From positions 3,725,001 to 3,789,000 of the forward strand of contig OY987265.1 of assembly GCA_963920665.1 (NCBI GenBank): a DNA stretch of 64,000 bases. The letters run 5' to 3'. The translations under genes were made by a program, and so were the position numbers. Positions 49,645 to 61,518 of the stretch are shown piece by piece. A model generated the notes under the pieces. The model saw nothing but the letters and a program-made list of their open reading frames with translations. It searched no databases and was not told the DNA's origin. The stretch comes from Straminergon stramineum (Eukaryota; Streptophyta; Bryopsida; Hypnales; Calliergonaceae). Each line of letters starts with the position of its first letter. Position 1 is the first letter of the stretch.

Positions 49645-51403
49645 TTAACCCCTAAATGACCATGCCTTTTCAAGTGTGTTTTGAAAAAAGTGCATGGGCT
49701 TATAGTTATCTCCAATGAAGCAAATTGTTGTGTATTTCCAAAGTTAACCATATGGATGTTCAAAGAGCTTGCTTATTAGTATGCATGCCAATTTTGAATG
49801 CAAAATTGCAGAGAAGTTGTGAGATTAGAACAAGAGAAATGTCAATTTTCTAGTTTTAGTATATTGTCCCTCCCCACAATGTTTCATAAATTTGCATATA
49901 TAAGAGTTTTGGGGATTAGAGGTGACATGACCAACTAAAAATTGTGTTAGCACACTAAAATGAACTTCCAAAAACTTTAAGGTCAAATGAAGAGCTATCA
50001 AACCCATTATACAATCTACCTTGCAATTGTTGAAATGCAATTTTTTTATAAGTAGAAATTGCAAATAACTCCAAATCAACATTTGCATGTTTAAATTTTC
50101 GATTATGAAAATCATAAAAACACTTTACTCTTTCCGTTGGGATCATTTTCAAAACAAATTAATGAGTATAATTCTTAGATCTCAAATCAAGTGAAATTGG
50201 CAAACTTTGCTCAAAACCAAGAAATCAAGTAAAATTTTCAAGTTTACTCTTCTACTAAGGTACAAATATACCTTTGAGGACCTCTCAAAAATCAAATATT
50301 TACCTTTTTCAGTGAAAAATAAAATGCTATATTAGATCATTTTTGGAAAGTTGTCAATTCATAACATTATTGGGTTGCATTAAGGTCGAGCTACCTATAA
50401 CCGAACACTTATTTAAGCAATTATGACCAAGATCTGGAGGAGTAAAAGGGATTGTAGAACTTTGGTAATTTTATTATTGGAATTGAAATTACGAAGAGTT
50501 TTGGAAGTCAAAAGTTGGCTTGAAACATAACCAATGTATAGAGTGTTCCATAATCTCTCAATGAGAGACTACTTCCTGCTCACTTGGGCACTTAAAACCA
50601 ATCATAAGTGTCATGACAACATTATGACCAATAATAGGAATAACATAAATCAATCCCAAAGCTCAACCCTAACCTTCTACTATTATTGTGGACTCTTAAT
50701 GTCCAATGGATGACTTGAATTGAGATTGGAGGATGGAAAAAATGTTTTTTCATCCCATTTCATTATTTGGAGGGTATTTGAATACATTTTTAGTGAATAG
50801 TATTGCAAAGTCCCTCATTGTGATCTTATTGAGTTTTCTAAGGAAGAAGATGCTTAATCCACGGATCACCCTTGCAATGTATTTGGGCCATTTCTTGCTA
50901 TTTACTCTTGATGTAAATTTTAGCCATAGAAGTGGGAATTTTGAATTAGACTCCACTAATGAAATGAAGCTTGCCCACAGCCCTTTCTACTCCAATTGAA
51001 AATTTTGAAAAGAGCATAAATTTCAATATTTTATGGCAATATGAACTTTGGGCCTATAACCATGGTTTGTTGATTTTCTAATTATAGAATGATACTGTAA
51101 AATTTGTTCATACCATGATGTTATACACTATATTATTCATCTACAGTGAAATTTTCAGTTTTTTTTAATATATTGTGTATTTGAAATGAATTTTCTTCAA
51201 TTTTTTCTTAAGAAATTCACAGTAATTTCAAATTTTTTGCAGAAAAAGTTGAAAATTTTACAACTTGTAGAAGATATGTGATTTCATCTCTAAAAAATAA
51301 ATAAAAATTTCTTCATTCATATCTAGTTGAAAAATGTCGACAAACAAAGTAATGGATAGTGAAACTAGATCTTAGTTGTCAGAGGCCCGTCCTTAAGGGT
51401 TAA
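49645..51403. mobile_element. Long TTAA element or composite (1759 bp)
   Basis: Left TTAACCCCTAAATGACCATG. The right complement TTAACCCTTAAGGACGGG matches the left over its first 11 bases with one difference. The right end resembles that of 59551-59773. It may be one long element or two neighbours that lost their inner ends. No ORF resembles a transposase; the 50733-50999 frame is unrecognised. Confidence 0.5.
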
Positions 51404-51738
51404 CATGACATTTCATTAGGCCAATACCAAATGAGAGATACTTGATGCAGGTAGGGGTAATCAAGCAAAACTTTAGCTCTAATATAAGGTAAACCAACCT
51501 ATGAAAAAGCAAACTATACATTGTATACACCTAAGAAATTATCCATTACAATCTCACATCAATCCATGACAAAAAAAAATTGTAATAAATGAAATTTGAG
51601 CTAATTAGGTTGAGTCAAAGGCCACATTCAATGCCTTGGGTGACGGTGAAGGAATTATTAGTAACCACAATAGGAATCATTCCACCTTCCTAGTGTAAAT
51701 TCATTACAAGAGTACTTTTTTTATTCCTTCATGTCATA

Positions 51739-53475
51739 GCCATGTTAAGGTAGACAAACCTATGACCACCTTGATTTGCAATTTGACTATCTTGGGGAAT
51801 TTTTTAAGAAGGGCATATCATTTCTTAAAGGTATGCACATGTTTCAGGAAACAAACCGAAGTGGAATTATAATTTTCCAATCAAAATTATAATTTCTATT
51901 AATTTCTAAAGTGTTTTGCCCTAAAATTACAAAACCGCTATCGAGTAGAGAGGCCTTGCCTTGGGAAAACGTGAGGCTTCTAGCTGCAACTAGATGTGGT
52001 TCAAATAATGAAAGATTTCGTCACCAAAGTCACAAACATAATAATAAATCCCCCCAATGATGCCATATGAACAAAAATACTATCACCCTTCCATACACCC
52101 CTCCAAAGATGTCATGGAGTCTCAATATATCCCATATATGGTAAAAAATTGTAGAAAAACAAAGTCATATCCTTCATGAACTCCCCTCGAAGAAGTGTCT
52201 GATAGTTTATTGAGTGCCACGTTCGCTATACAACTCCAAACTAAGAGTGTGATATGCCTTTGGAAAGCTAACAAAAAGTTCTACAACCTCTCCAAAATTC
52301 ACTCAAAACTAAGATACTGTCCGACTTTTATGATCTGTCAAAGTTCACCCTTCTCAACTCAAAGGCAGCTCACCTTTACTTCACTCTCAAGCCAATAACT
52401 TTCTCATACTAACTCCAAACCAAGAAAACAAATTCATTTTGGAAAGTTAACATGAACATTTACAAGCTCCCCAAGTTTTACTCAAACATAAAGTATTGTT
52501 CACATTTCATAGCCTTTCAAAACTCACTCACTTGGAAACCCGAAAGTATCCCTTCACCCTTTCACTCTCAAGCCCATAACTTTCTCATACTACCTCCAAA
52601 TCACGAAAATAAACCCATTTTGGAAAGCTAACATGAATATATACAAGCTCCCCAAGTTTCACTCAAATACAAAGTACTGTCCACATTTTATAGACTATCA
52701 AAGCTCACTCTCTTGAAAGTTTGAGGCAGCTCCACAACACTTCACTCCCAAATTCATAACTTACACATACTAACTCCAAACTTCATGAGTGATAGCTTTT
52801 TGGAAAAACAAAAACAAGATATACAATCTCTCAAAATTTAATTACCAAACTCTCTATGTCCAAAATGCTATCCCCTCCCAAAGTGACGGCTTCCCTAAGC
52901 AAACAAGGAGGAGGAAGATGATCCTTAACCTCATCCGCCACCTCAACCTCCATGCCATCCACCTAAGTTAGTGGATTTTGGCCATTAAGATGCCACATGG
53001 GCCATAATACCCACATGGGCCACTTCTTATCCTCGATAAGTCTATCCATATCATCTACGTGGATTTCTAATCCATTAAAAATAAAAATAAAAATAAGGAA
53101 AAGGTAAAACAAGCTTTACCTTTTGTTTTTACAACTTCAAACAAACTAACTAACATATTAAAATATCTTCTAGTATAGAAATCAAAGAACTAAATGTTTA
53201 TCAAATAGAAGTAAAAAAAAGAATTCTAGTGGAGTATAACCCCATTTGTTTCTTGAAACTCTAGAAAAACAAAACCTCCAATTTAACAAACAATTATGCA
53301 TTTTCACATAATGAACACATTTACAATACGACACCGCCGATAGACTAGACTCGTAAATGTCCTATACACAACCTATAACCTCCATTCCATGTATCTGTGA
53401 GAACTTGGGTATTCACCAATGATGGATTTGACGTGTCAAGCCTTCAACGAATTGATGTGGCTGGTTTAGCTTAGC
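51739..53475. mobile_element. 1.7-kb insertion of unknown class with ~180-bp tandem repeats
   Basis: It splits unit sequence between 'agccatgtta' and 'gaatattgt'. It opens AAGGTAGACAAACC, similar to the AGGTAG MITE ends, but no matching right terminus is found. The interior carries the tandem array 52190-52860. Confidence 0.5.
52190..52860 (+). repeat. About 180-bp tandem repeat, nearly 4 units
   Basis: The landmark 'aactccaaa' recurs near 52232, 52411, 52591 and 52771, and 'ctctcaagcc(c)ataactttct' near 52384, 52565 and 52745. That gives a period of 179-181 bp. The ORFs here are by-products. Confidence 0.85.
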
Positions 53476-53765
53476 GAATATTGTAACTGCTTTAGGTGGT
53501 AAGATGACCATTATAGGTACACTTTTGGGTGGTTTAGGGATAGTATAGAGACTCTTTTGGGACAATTGAAAATCACACTTCAAAAATTCATAACAAATTC
53601 ATACTTTGTCAAAAAATAAAATTTCAATGGCTCTCTCCATTTCTCACATTTGTCTTCAAATGAATTTTTTTTTGAATTTTTCAATAATGTCAATAAGGAA
53701 AACTAATTGTTTTTCTTGTCATAGGTTGGTTTATTTTATTTATATGTGAAGGCAATGGCTCATTG

Positions 53766-55039
53766 GCTCGAGGAGCTTGCACTTGTTGAAGTTGCAATCA
53801 ACTATGCAAAATAAGGTGTTGGGAATTAATTTTGATGTCAATCCAAAGGGTGTTCAAACATGTTTTGTTTGAAATGCTATATTACTATGAAGAATTGTGT
53901 GGTTTTTTTATCAAACAAACAAAAAAATTGTAATTGTAATCTTGATTGGTGAATACACAATACAATATAGTTTGACCTTTGATCCATAGTGCTTGTGAAA
54001 GCTATTATGCTCAATGTTTAGATTATTTTAGATTTGAAAATTTAAACCACTTACTAGATTCTACAACCAACATTCTTCAATGTAGAAGTAATGGCCAAAC
54101 AACTCATCTTGAATGTCAAAATTCAATATGGGATTCTATACAATATCTTTAATTTTTTTAAAAAGCTTTCACCCTAAAACACTGCAATGTTCTAAGGTAC
54201 AATACTACTTTAAATTACTTGTATCGAAAGTAAGAAACCCTCCTAAAATTTTAGTGTAAAAATTCCCACTACTTGCAAGTTCAATGAGCCTAAACTTCAA
54301 AAAGTATTTTTTTTCTAGCCCTTTTTGAAGATGAAGTTTTGTCTTGAAACATTTTTAGAATAAACATACAACTACAGTTCAAATCTTTTGTGATTAGGCA
54401 ATATACTAAAAAATGGATTGAGAATACATGAAAAAAAATTTAATCAAATATACTTCATATCCATCTTTACAAATTTATAAAATAGAAAGAGGTACTAGAT
54501 GAAAGAAAAATCTAAATTGCTAATATTTTTTACAAGAAAATGAGAATTCTTAATTCTAATGGTGAGATTTAACTTGTAAGCTATAAATATCCTTTATTTT
54601 TTTTATTTGGAGATTTTTAAAATTGAGTTCAAAATCTTCTTTATATGTTTATATTGCCTTCATTGCTCACAAAATAATACTCTTTGTAACTTTAACCTCA
54701 TTATTTGGAATTGAATGATTCAAATGTTTTTGAGTAGATATCAATGAATAAAATACAATTAATTTATCTTCTTCATGAATATATTGTAAGTTCCTTATTT
54801 GACATAGAAATTAGAAAAAGAAACTAACAACATTTGCAATATTTATCAAAATGATCTTAAACATGAGATAATAATGTATATAGTAATCATGAATTTCAAT
54901 GGTTTAAAATGGACATAAGATAATGCATATTTGAACATATACAATTATACATGGATCCATATTTGTAATAAAAAACTCTCTATCATATCTTATCATATCT
55001 TGATTGTATATAGTATATTTGTATATCTTATCCACATTA
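53766..55039. other. AT-rich stretch with no gene
   Basis: Only short chance frames. No clear termini, tandem repeats or match to the unit were found by eye. Confidence 0.3.
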
Positions 55040-55324
55040 AGGTAGTCTTCTCTTAAAGCAATCATGATACAGAGGTACGTTTTGTTTTCTTCAATGTACC
55101 AAAAGTACACATTTCAGGAGGTGGTCGCTTTCAATGACAATTGCATTTCAACTTCTAAAATTCATAACTAATTCCACAAAGGTCCAAAAAATATGATACA
55201 ACTTGGGTTAGATGCCAATTCCATTTTTCTTCCTACTAAAATTGACTGAAAATTGTTACAAGGAATTTTGCTTCCCCGAAAAGGCAATCAGTTCTTAAAT
55301 GGTCGCTTTAAGAGCAGACTACCT
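55040..55324. mobile_element. TA-target MITE, AGGTAG family (285 bp)
   Basis: AGGTAGTCTTCTCTTAAAGC at the left, with GCTTTAAGAGCAGACTACCT at the right. The left TA is at 55038-55039; the right reads TG. The interior matches 41005-41330. Confidence 0.7.
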
Positions 55325-55446
55325 TGGAGAGAGTACAAGATAGGGGACACATGGTTGATAATTTTAGGGTGATAGTGCACACCAATCAAATTTGAGACGA
55401 CTTTCATTTTATTCAATCTATTGGTTTGTTCTAAATCTTGGGGCTA

Positions 55447-56236
55447 CTTCACATCATGTCCCCTAAGGCCCAAAATTCTCAAAATGTGATTTGTAAAGAA
55501 TTAAAACTAGGAATTTGCAGCTTCACACTATGTCCCAAGTCCCACATTACTTCAAAGACCTACATGGCAAAAAAGTATGAAAGTTTTAGTAGCAAAGAAG
55601 TAGGACTTGGAGCCCAAGTTGGATCTACAAAAAATGGAGCCCCAACTTGGGCTTTAAGTCCCAACTATTACTTTGAATATTTAACAAAGAGAAAAAACCC
55701 ATCTAAAGCATCCTCGTGGGTTTCAGATTTCCCCAATTTGTCCATTGCTCGTTTGATGCTATAATTCTCATCCTCCAAATGGATTTTACAGGATTTAATT
55801 GCTACCAAGGTTTTTTTACCTTTTGAGGAAGTGCTAAGATGGAGATCATTTAAAATTTAGTGAAGCATTGTATTTCTATATTCATCCATCTTGTAGACCA
55901 ATAAACACTTTTCAATGGTATTCATGCATTTTTTCATCCATATTGAAAAACTTCATCCATATTTTTAAAAGAAATGAAAATTTTCAGGCAAAAAAAGACT
56001 ACTTTTTATGTTGTGGAAGTAGAGATTTTCAAGTGGTGCAATCTAGCCCTATGATGCAAAAAAAAGAATTGATTGCTACAAAGTATTACATATGAGACAA
56101 ATTGGGATTGAAAAATGGGACTTTGACCTCTGTGCTATGAAATCCAAAGTTCTATACTTGGTATTTTAATTCACTTTCTACAACCCAAGGAAGTTGGAAT
56201 TGGACCTTGAACCCAGACTTGGGACATATTGTGAAG
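55447..56236. mobile_element. MITE-like element with CTTCACA...ATGTCCC ends (790 bp)
   Basis: CTTCACATCATGTCCC at 55447-55462 and GGGACATATTGTGAAG at 56221-56236 are inverted repeats (14 of 16). It interrupts unit sequence between 'attggtttgttct' and 'acttgaaacaa'. The target duplication is not clear. The ORF 55438-55764 lies inside and has no recognised domain. Confidence 0.55.
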
Positions 56237-56698
56237 ACTTGAAACAACAATGAAATCCGAATTTATGTATTTAGATCATCACCGCATACTTCATCTTTCA
56301 TGAATGATGTAGCTCCATCAAGCAAAATGATTCTATAACTTATGTCACCATCACTATGAAGATTTGGGCAATGTTTAGTGAATATGGAATGCTTCCTTCT
56401 ATTAAGTTATATGACATATCAACGTATTAACATAAGTTATCCAATTCGGATGTCTATTGGATCCTCCCATTAGCACAACAAATGTCATCCATTTTCTCAT
56501 AGAATAAAACTCATTTCTTTGGGCAAGTAACTAGGTACTATTGTCAGAAAATGACATGAAGTTTACATCTATTTATGGAAGTTTTAAGTTTGATAAAGAT
56601 ATGGTTTATTAAATTTTGGTTCATATGGGCTTAGTTATGAACAAATGCTTGTCAGAACAAATTGCACCTTTAGACAATAAAAGAGGTGCTTTAGAATG

Positions 56699-57624
56699 GT
56701 AACCCCTAAAGTCCCATTTGTCCCCTCAAAGGGCTATATGATTTTAGATAGGTTCCTCTAAACCCAATTTCTAGTGAAACTTTTTGAAACTTTCTCATAA
56801 GATAGAAAACCTTATTAGTATTTTGGCAATGTAGTTTTTATTTCAATTGGTGTCTAATGATAAAACTCTAACCACAAAACTATAGTTAAGCCCCAAATTG
56901 AACTCAACAAATAAAAAAAAGTCCACAAAAACTTCAAATTAAAAATTTATTTACTTTCCTTGCAAATAGTTTTTTTTGTACATAGAAAGCTTTTATTCAT
57001 TCTATTTGGATTTGTAATGTGAAAGTTATGGAGCATCTTACATTTGTGGGCAATCAAAGCATTTTTTTTGAAAAAAAATGTATTGGATTCACATTAGAGC
57101 TCAATTTTCACATTTTTTCAAAACAAAAAGTTCTACAATGATAAATTTGATTGGTAGAAAACTCTTACCACTAGGATTAGTGTGTTTTAATTCCGTCTTA
57201 AAACTATTAATGAATTAGTTTTTGCCTCTATTCCATACCTTCTTCTACTTAACAATTTTTTGAAGAATGAAAATCATGTTATTGTTTTTCCTACATTCTT
57301 GACTCAATAATTCATGATAAGTGTTCTTAATTCAAAATCTATAGAGCAAAATTTTTAAACTAAGAAGATTCAAACTCAACTTATAAACTAGTTTGCCACA
57401 ACACCAAAAAATTATGATTTCTTCACTTTGAAAGCATTTATCTTGCAATCTATTTGGTCAAAGTGTTTGATATTTTTAGATTACATTCTCATACCAGTCT
57501 GTTGCTAGATCTTACCGTTATATATGCAAAAATATCCTTTTCAATGTTTTTTGCTCTTTTAACTAGAAATGGTAGTTTTGAACATTTTTAACAAAAATTA
57601 GGCCTTTTAGACTTTAGGGGTTAA
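56699..57624 (+). mobile_element. Family B TTAA element, 926 bp
   Basis: Left GTAACCCCTAAAGTCCC (TTAA mutated to GTAA), right 'gactttaggggTTAA'. The inverted termini match over 14-15 bp. Its layout resembles family A, but the sequence is diverged. It is related to 22895-23646. Confidence 0.8.
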
Positions 57625-58605
57625 ACTCGTGCTTTCAAAACACTCATCAAAGGAATTAGGGCTGTGGGTCACTCATCTTGAGCATTTTAAGGTGGACATG
57701 ATCCTACCTAGTAATGGTTTTATTTTTTTGGCACCAAACATGTTTGAAAATTCATATCAATTTTAATTCTTATCGGATTGATATGATTCCAGTGAACTAA
57801 TCTTTCAGTCCTTTAAAACTAATTCTTTCTCTAAAAATTACAGGCAACAGTATTTTTTTTGGTGGAATCTGTGTTGTAGAACATCGCCACTCCTACTCAA
57901 CATAGGTGTCTTGGACGCCATAAGCCCGACATGGAAGCCTAATCCCCTCACCATAGCACAGTTGAATGAGTTTTGACCCTTGAATGGGTGCATCAAATGT
58001 GGTTGTTTTTCAACAGCTTATGCTGGATAGTGAACTTCACGTAGAGCCTTGGGATCGACTGTTTTGGCTTCATTTTTCGTGTTTTCTTGGGAAGCAACTG
58101 AGACGTCACTGTATTGAGAATTGTGGTGTTAATTTCAAAGAAATTAAAAAAGAATTCTTCTTATCAAATGGAAATTGTCTATGCATTTCAAGAAAAAAAA
58201 AGCCCCATATTGGAACATCCCTTATCCAAGGGTATTATTCTATCTATTATGAACCATGATGCTTCTGATCATGAATAAGCATGAGCTTATTTTGTTTGAG
58301 TCTAAAGGATGATCAAATGCTTTCCACCTACCATCATTTTATTTTCAAAATTTCTCCTATCTTGCACTATATATATTTTTTCTTTTTAGAGTCATTAGAC
58401 TCACAAGGTAAGAGTGTATGCAAGGGTTAGTTGCAAGAAAGTTTGTAAATCCTTCATTCTATATTTTCTATACTCATAGATTCTATATTTTTTTTCGAGG
58501 AAGACATTTTGCACAAAAAGGTAGTTACATATGCTAGGAGTATTTGTAAGAAGTTTGCAAAGTATACAAAGTTTTTCCAAAACATACATATTCTATTTTT
58601 TTGCT
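57625..58605. other. Stretch with no recognised gene
   Basis: The 57984-58259 frame (91 codons) is slightly less AT-rich but unrecognised. 'ttaaggtggacatg' at 57687 resembles an AGGTAG MITE end, with no partner found. Confidence 0.3.
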
Positions 58606-59554
58606 TTAACCCCTAAAGGTATTTGACTATGTTTTCACCAAAAACGCTCCAAAACTGTCATCTCTAGTACAAGTACCAAATTTTAGAAAAAATACATTTT
58701 TGGACAAATATAACTGTAGGATCTTGTAGTAAGCTAGTTTGGGAAGATATAGAAAAAAATTCAGAAATTTCCACCGTTCAGATTGCAAGATATTAGCATT
58801 TGAATTAACAAAAATCCATTTTTTGGCCCTGCAAAAATCCGGGCAGATGCACTCCACAAGGTCAAATCATTATGAAAAAATGTCCATAATGGTTGTAACT
58901 CTTTGGATTCATTCTTCAAGTCATGTTGGCTACATGCTTGTTTAATTTTAGATCATTTGGAATTGTACAACATATAGGAAAAAAATAGTAAGTTGAAAGA
59001 AGTAGAGAATGATTCAAAATACTAAATTGTTAATAATTTATTTATGGAATTGAAAAATGACAATCCCAATGGTTAAATTGTTGTAATAAACAATCTACAC
59101 CTCAAGTTTTTAATTTTTTTCAAAAATATTAAAAATTGAGTGAAATAAAGGTTTTCAAAGTTTATTTTAGAGTAGAGATTCCATTACTACCCACAAACTA
59201 CCCACAACGAAAACTCTTCATAACTTTCATCTCATAAATCAAAATCAAATGATTCAAAGCTTTCCATGTATATATAAATCAGAAGAATAAATTTCAAATT
59301 TTTATTTTAAAAAAAAGTGATTTTTAAAGAATTTTTTTTCTCGACTGGGTTGCCCGTCAAGCAATGAAAACAACATATCATGCAATAACTTTTTAACCAT
59401 GTATTCAAAAATTATGAAAATTGTTGGGTCTTAAAGATACTCCTTAGACACATGTTGTTTGAAAATTTCAAAGAAAAAAAAATTCCATTTGTAGTGAGCT
59501 GCCCAAAATCTCTATGTTGCCAAAAAAAACTCCGTTTGGTCCTGTTGGGGTTAA
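58606..59554 (-). mobile_element. Family A TTAA element, 949 bp, reverse
   Basis: Left TTAACCCCTAAAGGTATTTG, right 'ggtcctgttggggTTAA'. It is close to 17132-18087 in reverse complement. It retains the same 76-codon ORF (58627-58857, minus) as 17836-18066 and 40483-40713. I judge that ORF to be carried by sequence identity rather than function. Confidence 0.9.
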
Positions 59555-59773
59555 ACATCGACATGGATGTTTTGTGTCCGATAGATGATAAGGATTTCTC
59601 TTGTGTAGGACAAAAGTGCAACTATTCATCCTCAAAATTAGTGGTGGAAAGGGGAGATCTTCTACAATAATTTGACCTCCAATGGATATTTTTGGTTTTT
59701 TTCAAATAGATGATGTCATATGGTTCCAAAAGCCATGATTTCCATGGTCACTAGTTCGTCCTTTAAGGGTTAA
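59551..59773. mobile_element. Small TTAA element abutting 58606-59554 (223 bp)
   Basis: It shares the TTAA at 59551-59554 with its neighbour and ends 'cctttaagggTTAA'. Its left interior is related to 42676, but the CCCCTAAA part of the left terminus is missing. The right flank rejoins unit sequence ('attcagcttgacatcac'). Confidence 0.6.
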
Positions 59774-59985
59774 TTCAGCTTGACATCACTCTAAAGATTT
59801 TGTCAATTTCTACTGAGTTCGGATTGCTTCTCTCCATTAAGTTTGATATAAAGGAAACAAGTGCTTCATGTGTTTGCTGGAGGATTCACTATCTATAGAC
59901 CCCCCCAACCACCCACCCACCCCCTTTTTTTAAGACAAATGAACCATTTGTACCTTTGAAATAAGAATAACCCTAGAATAAGGAA
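59774..59985 (+). repeat. Unit fragment carrying an empty TTAA site
   Basis: It matches unit 1 at about 6580-6641 joined directly to 7289-7420, with a single TTAA at 59837-59840. A second related fragment lies at 56232-56420 with its own single TTAA (56402-56405). Similarity stops near 59985. Confidence 0.75.
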
Positions 59986-60556
59986 GGAGCACCCAATGGC
60001 ATTAGTTTCCATAGATGGTAGTAATATCATATCTCAAATGTAAGTGGACTACAAATGACTTATTTTTGTTGATCAAAATGATAAGTCATCTATGTTGTAT
60101 TTACATTTAAGTTGTAGAATTATTGTCATACCTAGAAAATAATTCCATTAGGTACATTGATACCATTGGGTACTGCTACCTTAGGTTAAGTTTTCCATAG
60201 AATCTATGTTGCTAGATTATATGAGTGCCAATTTATCCCCCCTTGGGTAAATTGCGAATACAACTAAGTTCTGGGTTTTGACTAAGTTAATCCTATCTTC
60301 TGGGTGCCTAAAAGTAGTTCATTGTGCCTTCCAAGCAATGAATCTTTTTTCTAAGTGCCTACTGTAACCAAAACATGCAAAAATCCTCTAATCTATATCT
60401 AGTATCCTTGGCTGATTAAATGGGTGGCCACTATAGTTTTTGGATGGAACTCACACTAGGGAGGAACTACCCTTAAAAATATCTAGTTCATTCCTTTCCA
60501 TTTCTAAAAACCTAAAACTCGACCCTATCCAACCTTCCTAGCCAAAGTTATAGGTG

Positions 60557-60595
60557 GATGAAGTTTGACCCCTACTCGGTTCCTCAAACTTCATC
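60557..60595. repeat. Short hairpin, 12-bp perfect stem
   Basis: GATGAAGTTTGA at 60557-60568 and TCAAACTTCATC at 60584-60595, with 15 bases between containing CTACTCGG. Confidence 0.85.
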
Positions 60596-61026
60596 TATCG
60601 ATTAAGTTTAGCTCCCTAATTCAAAATGATTCAAAATTTCTAGGAGTGGTTTACGAGGCTTATCCCTACCTAGATATGGAGTTTGTTCCTAAGTGAAAAC
60701 TTCTATGGAATTCTCAATCTGTCCCTAGTCTGGACTTCATCCTTCATTATCCTTTGGGTTCTTCACGATTTTTCCTATCCGGGAGGGGGGGGGGGCTCTA
60801 TGGGCTCTATTTGACTTCTCCTACAAGCCTAGAGTCCTAAATTCCTCACTCAAACTCTACCTCATAGCCTTGTGATTGACTTCTTTCAGAGTTCAAGGCT
60901 TGGGTTAGCCCTAGCCTACTTACTATCTTGTGGTGAGTTCAAATTTTTTCTTTGGAGTGCTTAATTTTAGCTCTCTAGATTGGTAAGACACTTGCTAATT
61001 GGATACTCTCACTAAGAGTTCTTCAT

Positions 61027-61067
61027 GGATGAAGTTTGATCGCTAATCGGCGCTTAAAACTTCATCC
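61027..61067. repeat. Second copy of the hairpin, 11-bp perfect stem
   Basis: GGATGAAGTTT at 61027-61037 and AAACTTCATCC at 61057-61067. The loop contains CTAATCGG, matching the first hairpin's loop. Confidence 0.85.
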
Positions 61068-61518
61068 ACTAATTTCTCCTAATCTATAATTTGGAATTAC
61101 CTTTCTTTTTGCCCCTGAATCCTAATTAATAGACTCTCCCTAATGTTCTCAATTTTTTTTTGTCAATTTCTATGTCTAACTAATTTTCATCCAAATTAAG
61201 CCCAAACCTTCATCCGACGATAACTTCCTTCTTTTTTTATCCGATTTGGGCTTGCCTGAGGTTTTTGGGAAGCTATGGACCCCTTCTTTAGGTTTCTATC
61301 CTAAGGAGCGATTTGACCTATAGACTTAAGGGTTTGACTTAAAGGTGGGCCTCAACCAGAGTTATTAATTGCTAATTAGGGACATTGAAAAAGTTAGGGA
61401 CGGGTTGGCTCATACTCGGAACTTGAATCATTGACCGTGTCCACCGGGAGCTCTCCCTCCTCCTCCATGAACTCCCATGCCGTGATACAACGAACCATTG
61501 TTCTAATCATAAAGTAGT

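Larger units (their letters stand above)
51486..53765 (+). repeat. Partial further copy of the unit (split by an insertion)
   Basis: 51486-51737 matches unit 1 from about 3766 ('acacctaagaaattatcc', 'caatgccttgggtga'). 53476-53765 resumes at the second internal repeat ('aatattgtaactgctttagg', 'agagactcttttggg'). The 1.7 kb between them is foreign. Confidence 0.65.

Noticed and set aside
55438..55764. 108-codon ORF as a gene
   Set aside because: It lies within a MITE-like element bounded by CTTCACA/TGTGAAG inverted repeats; no domain recognised.
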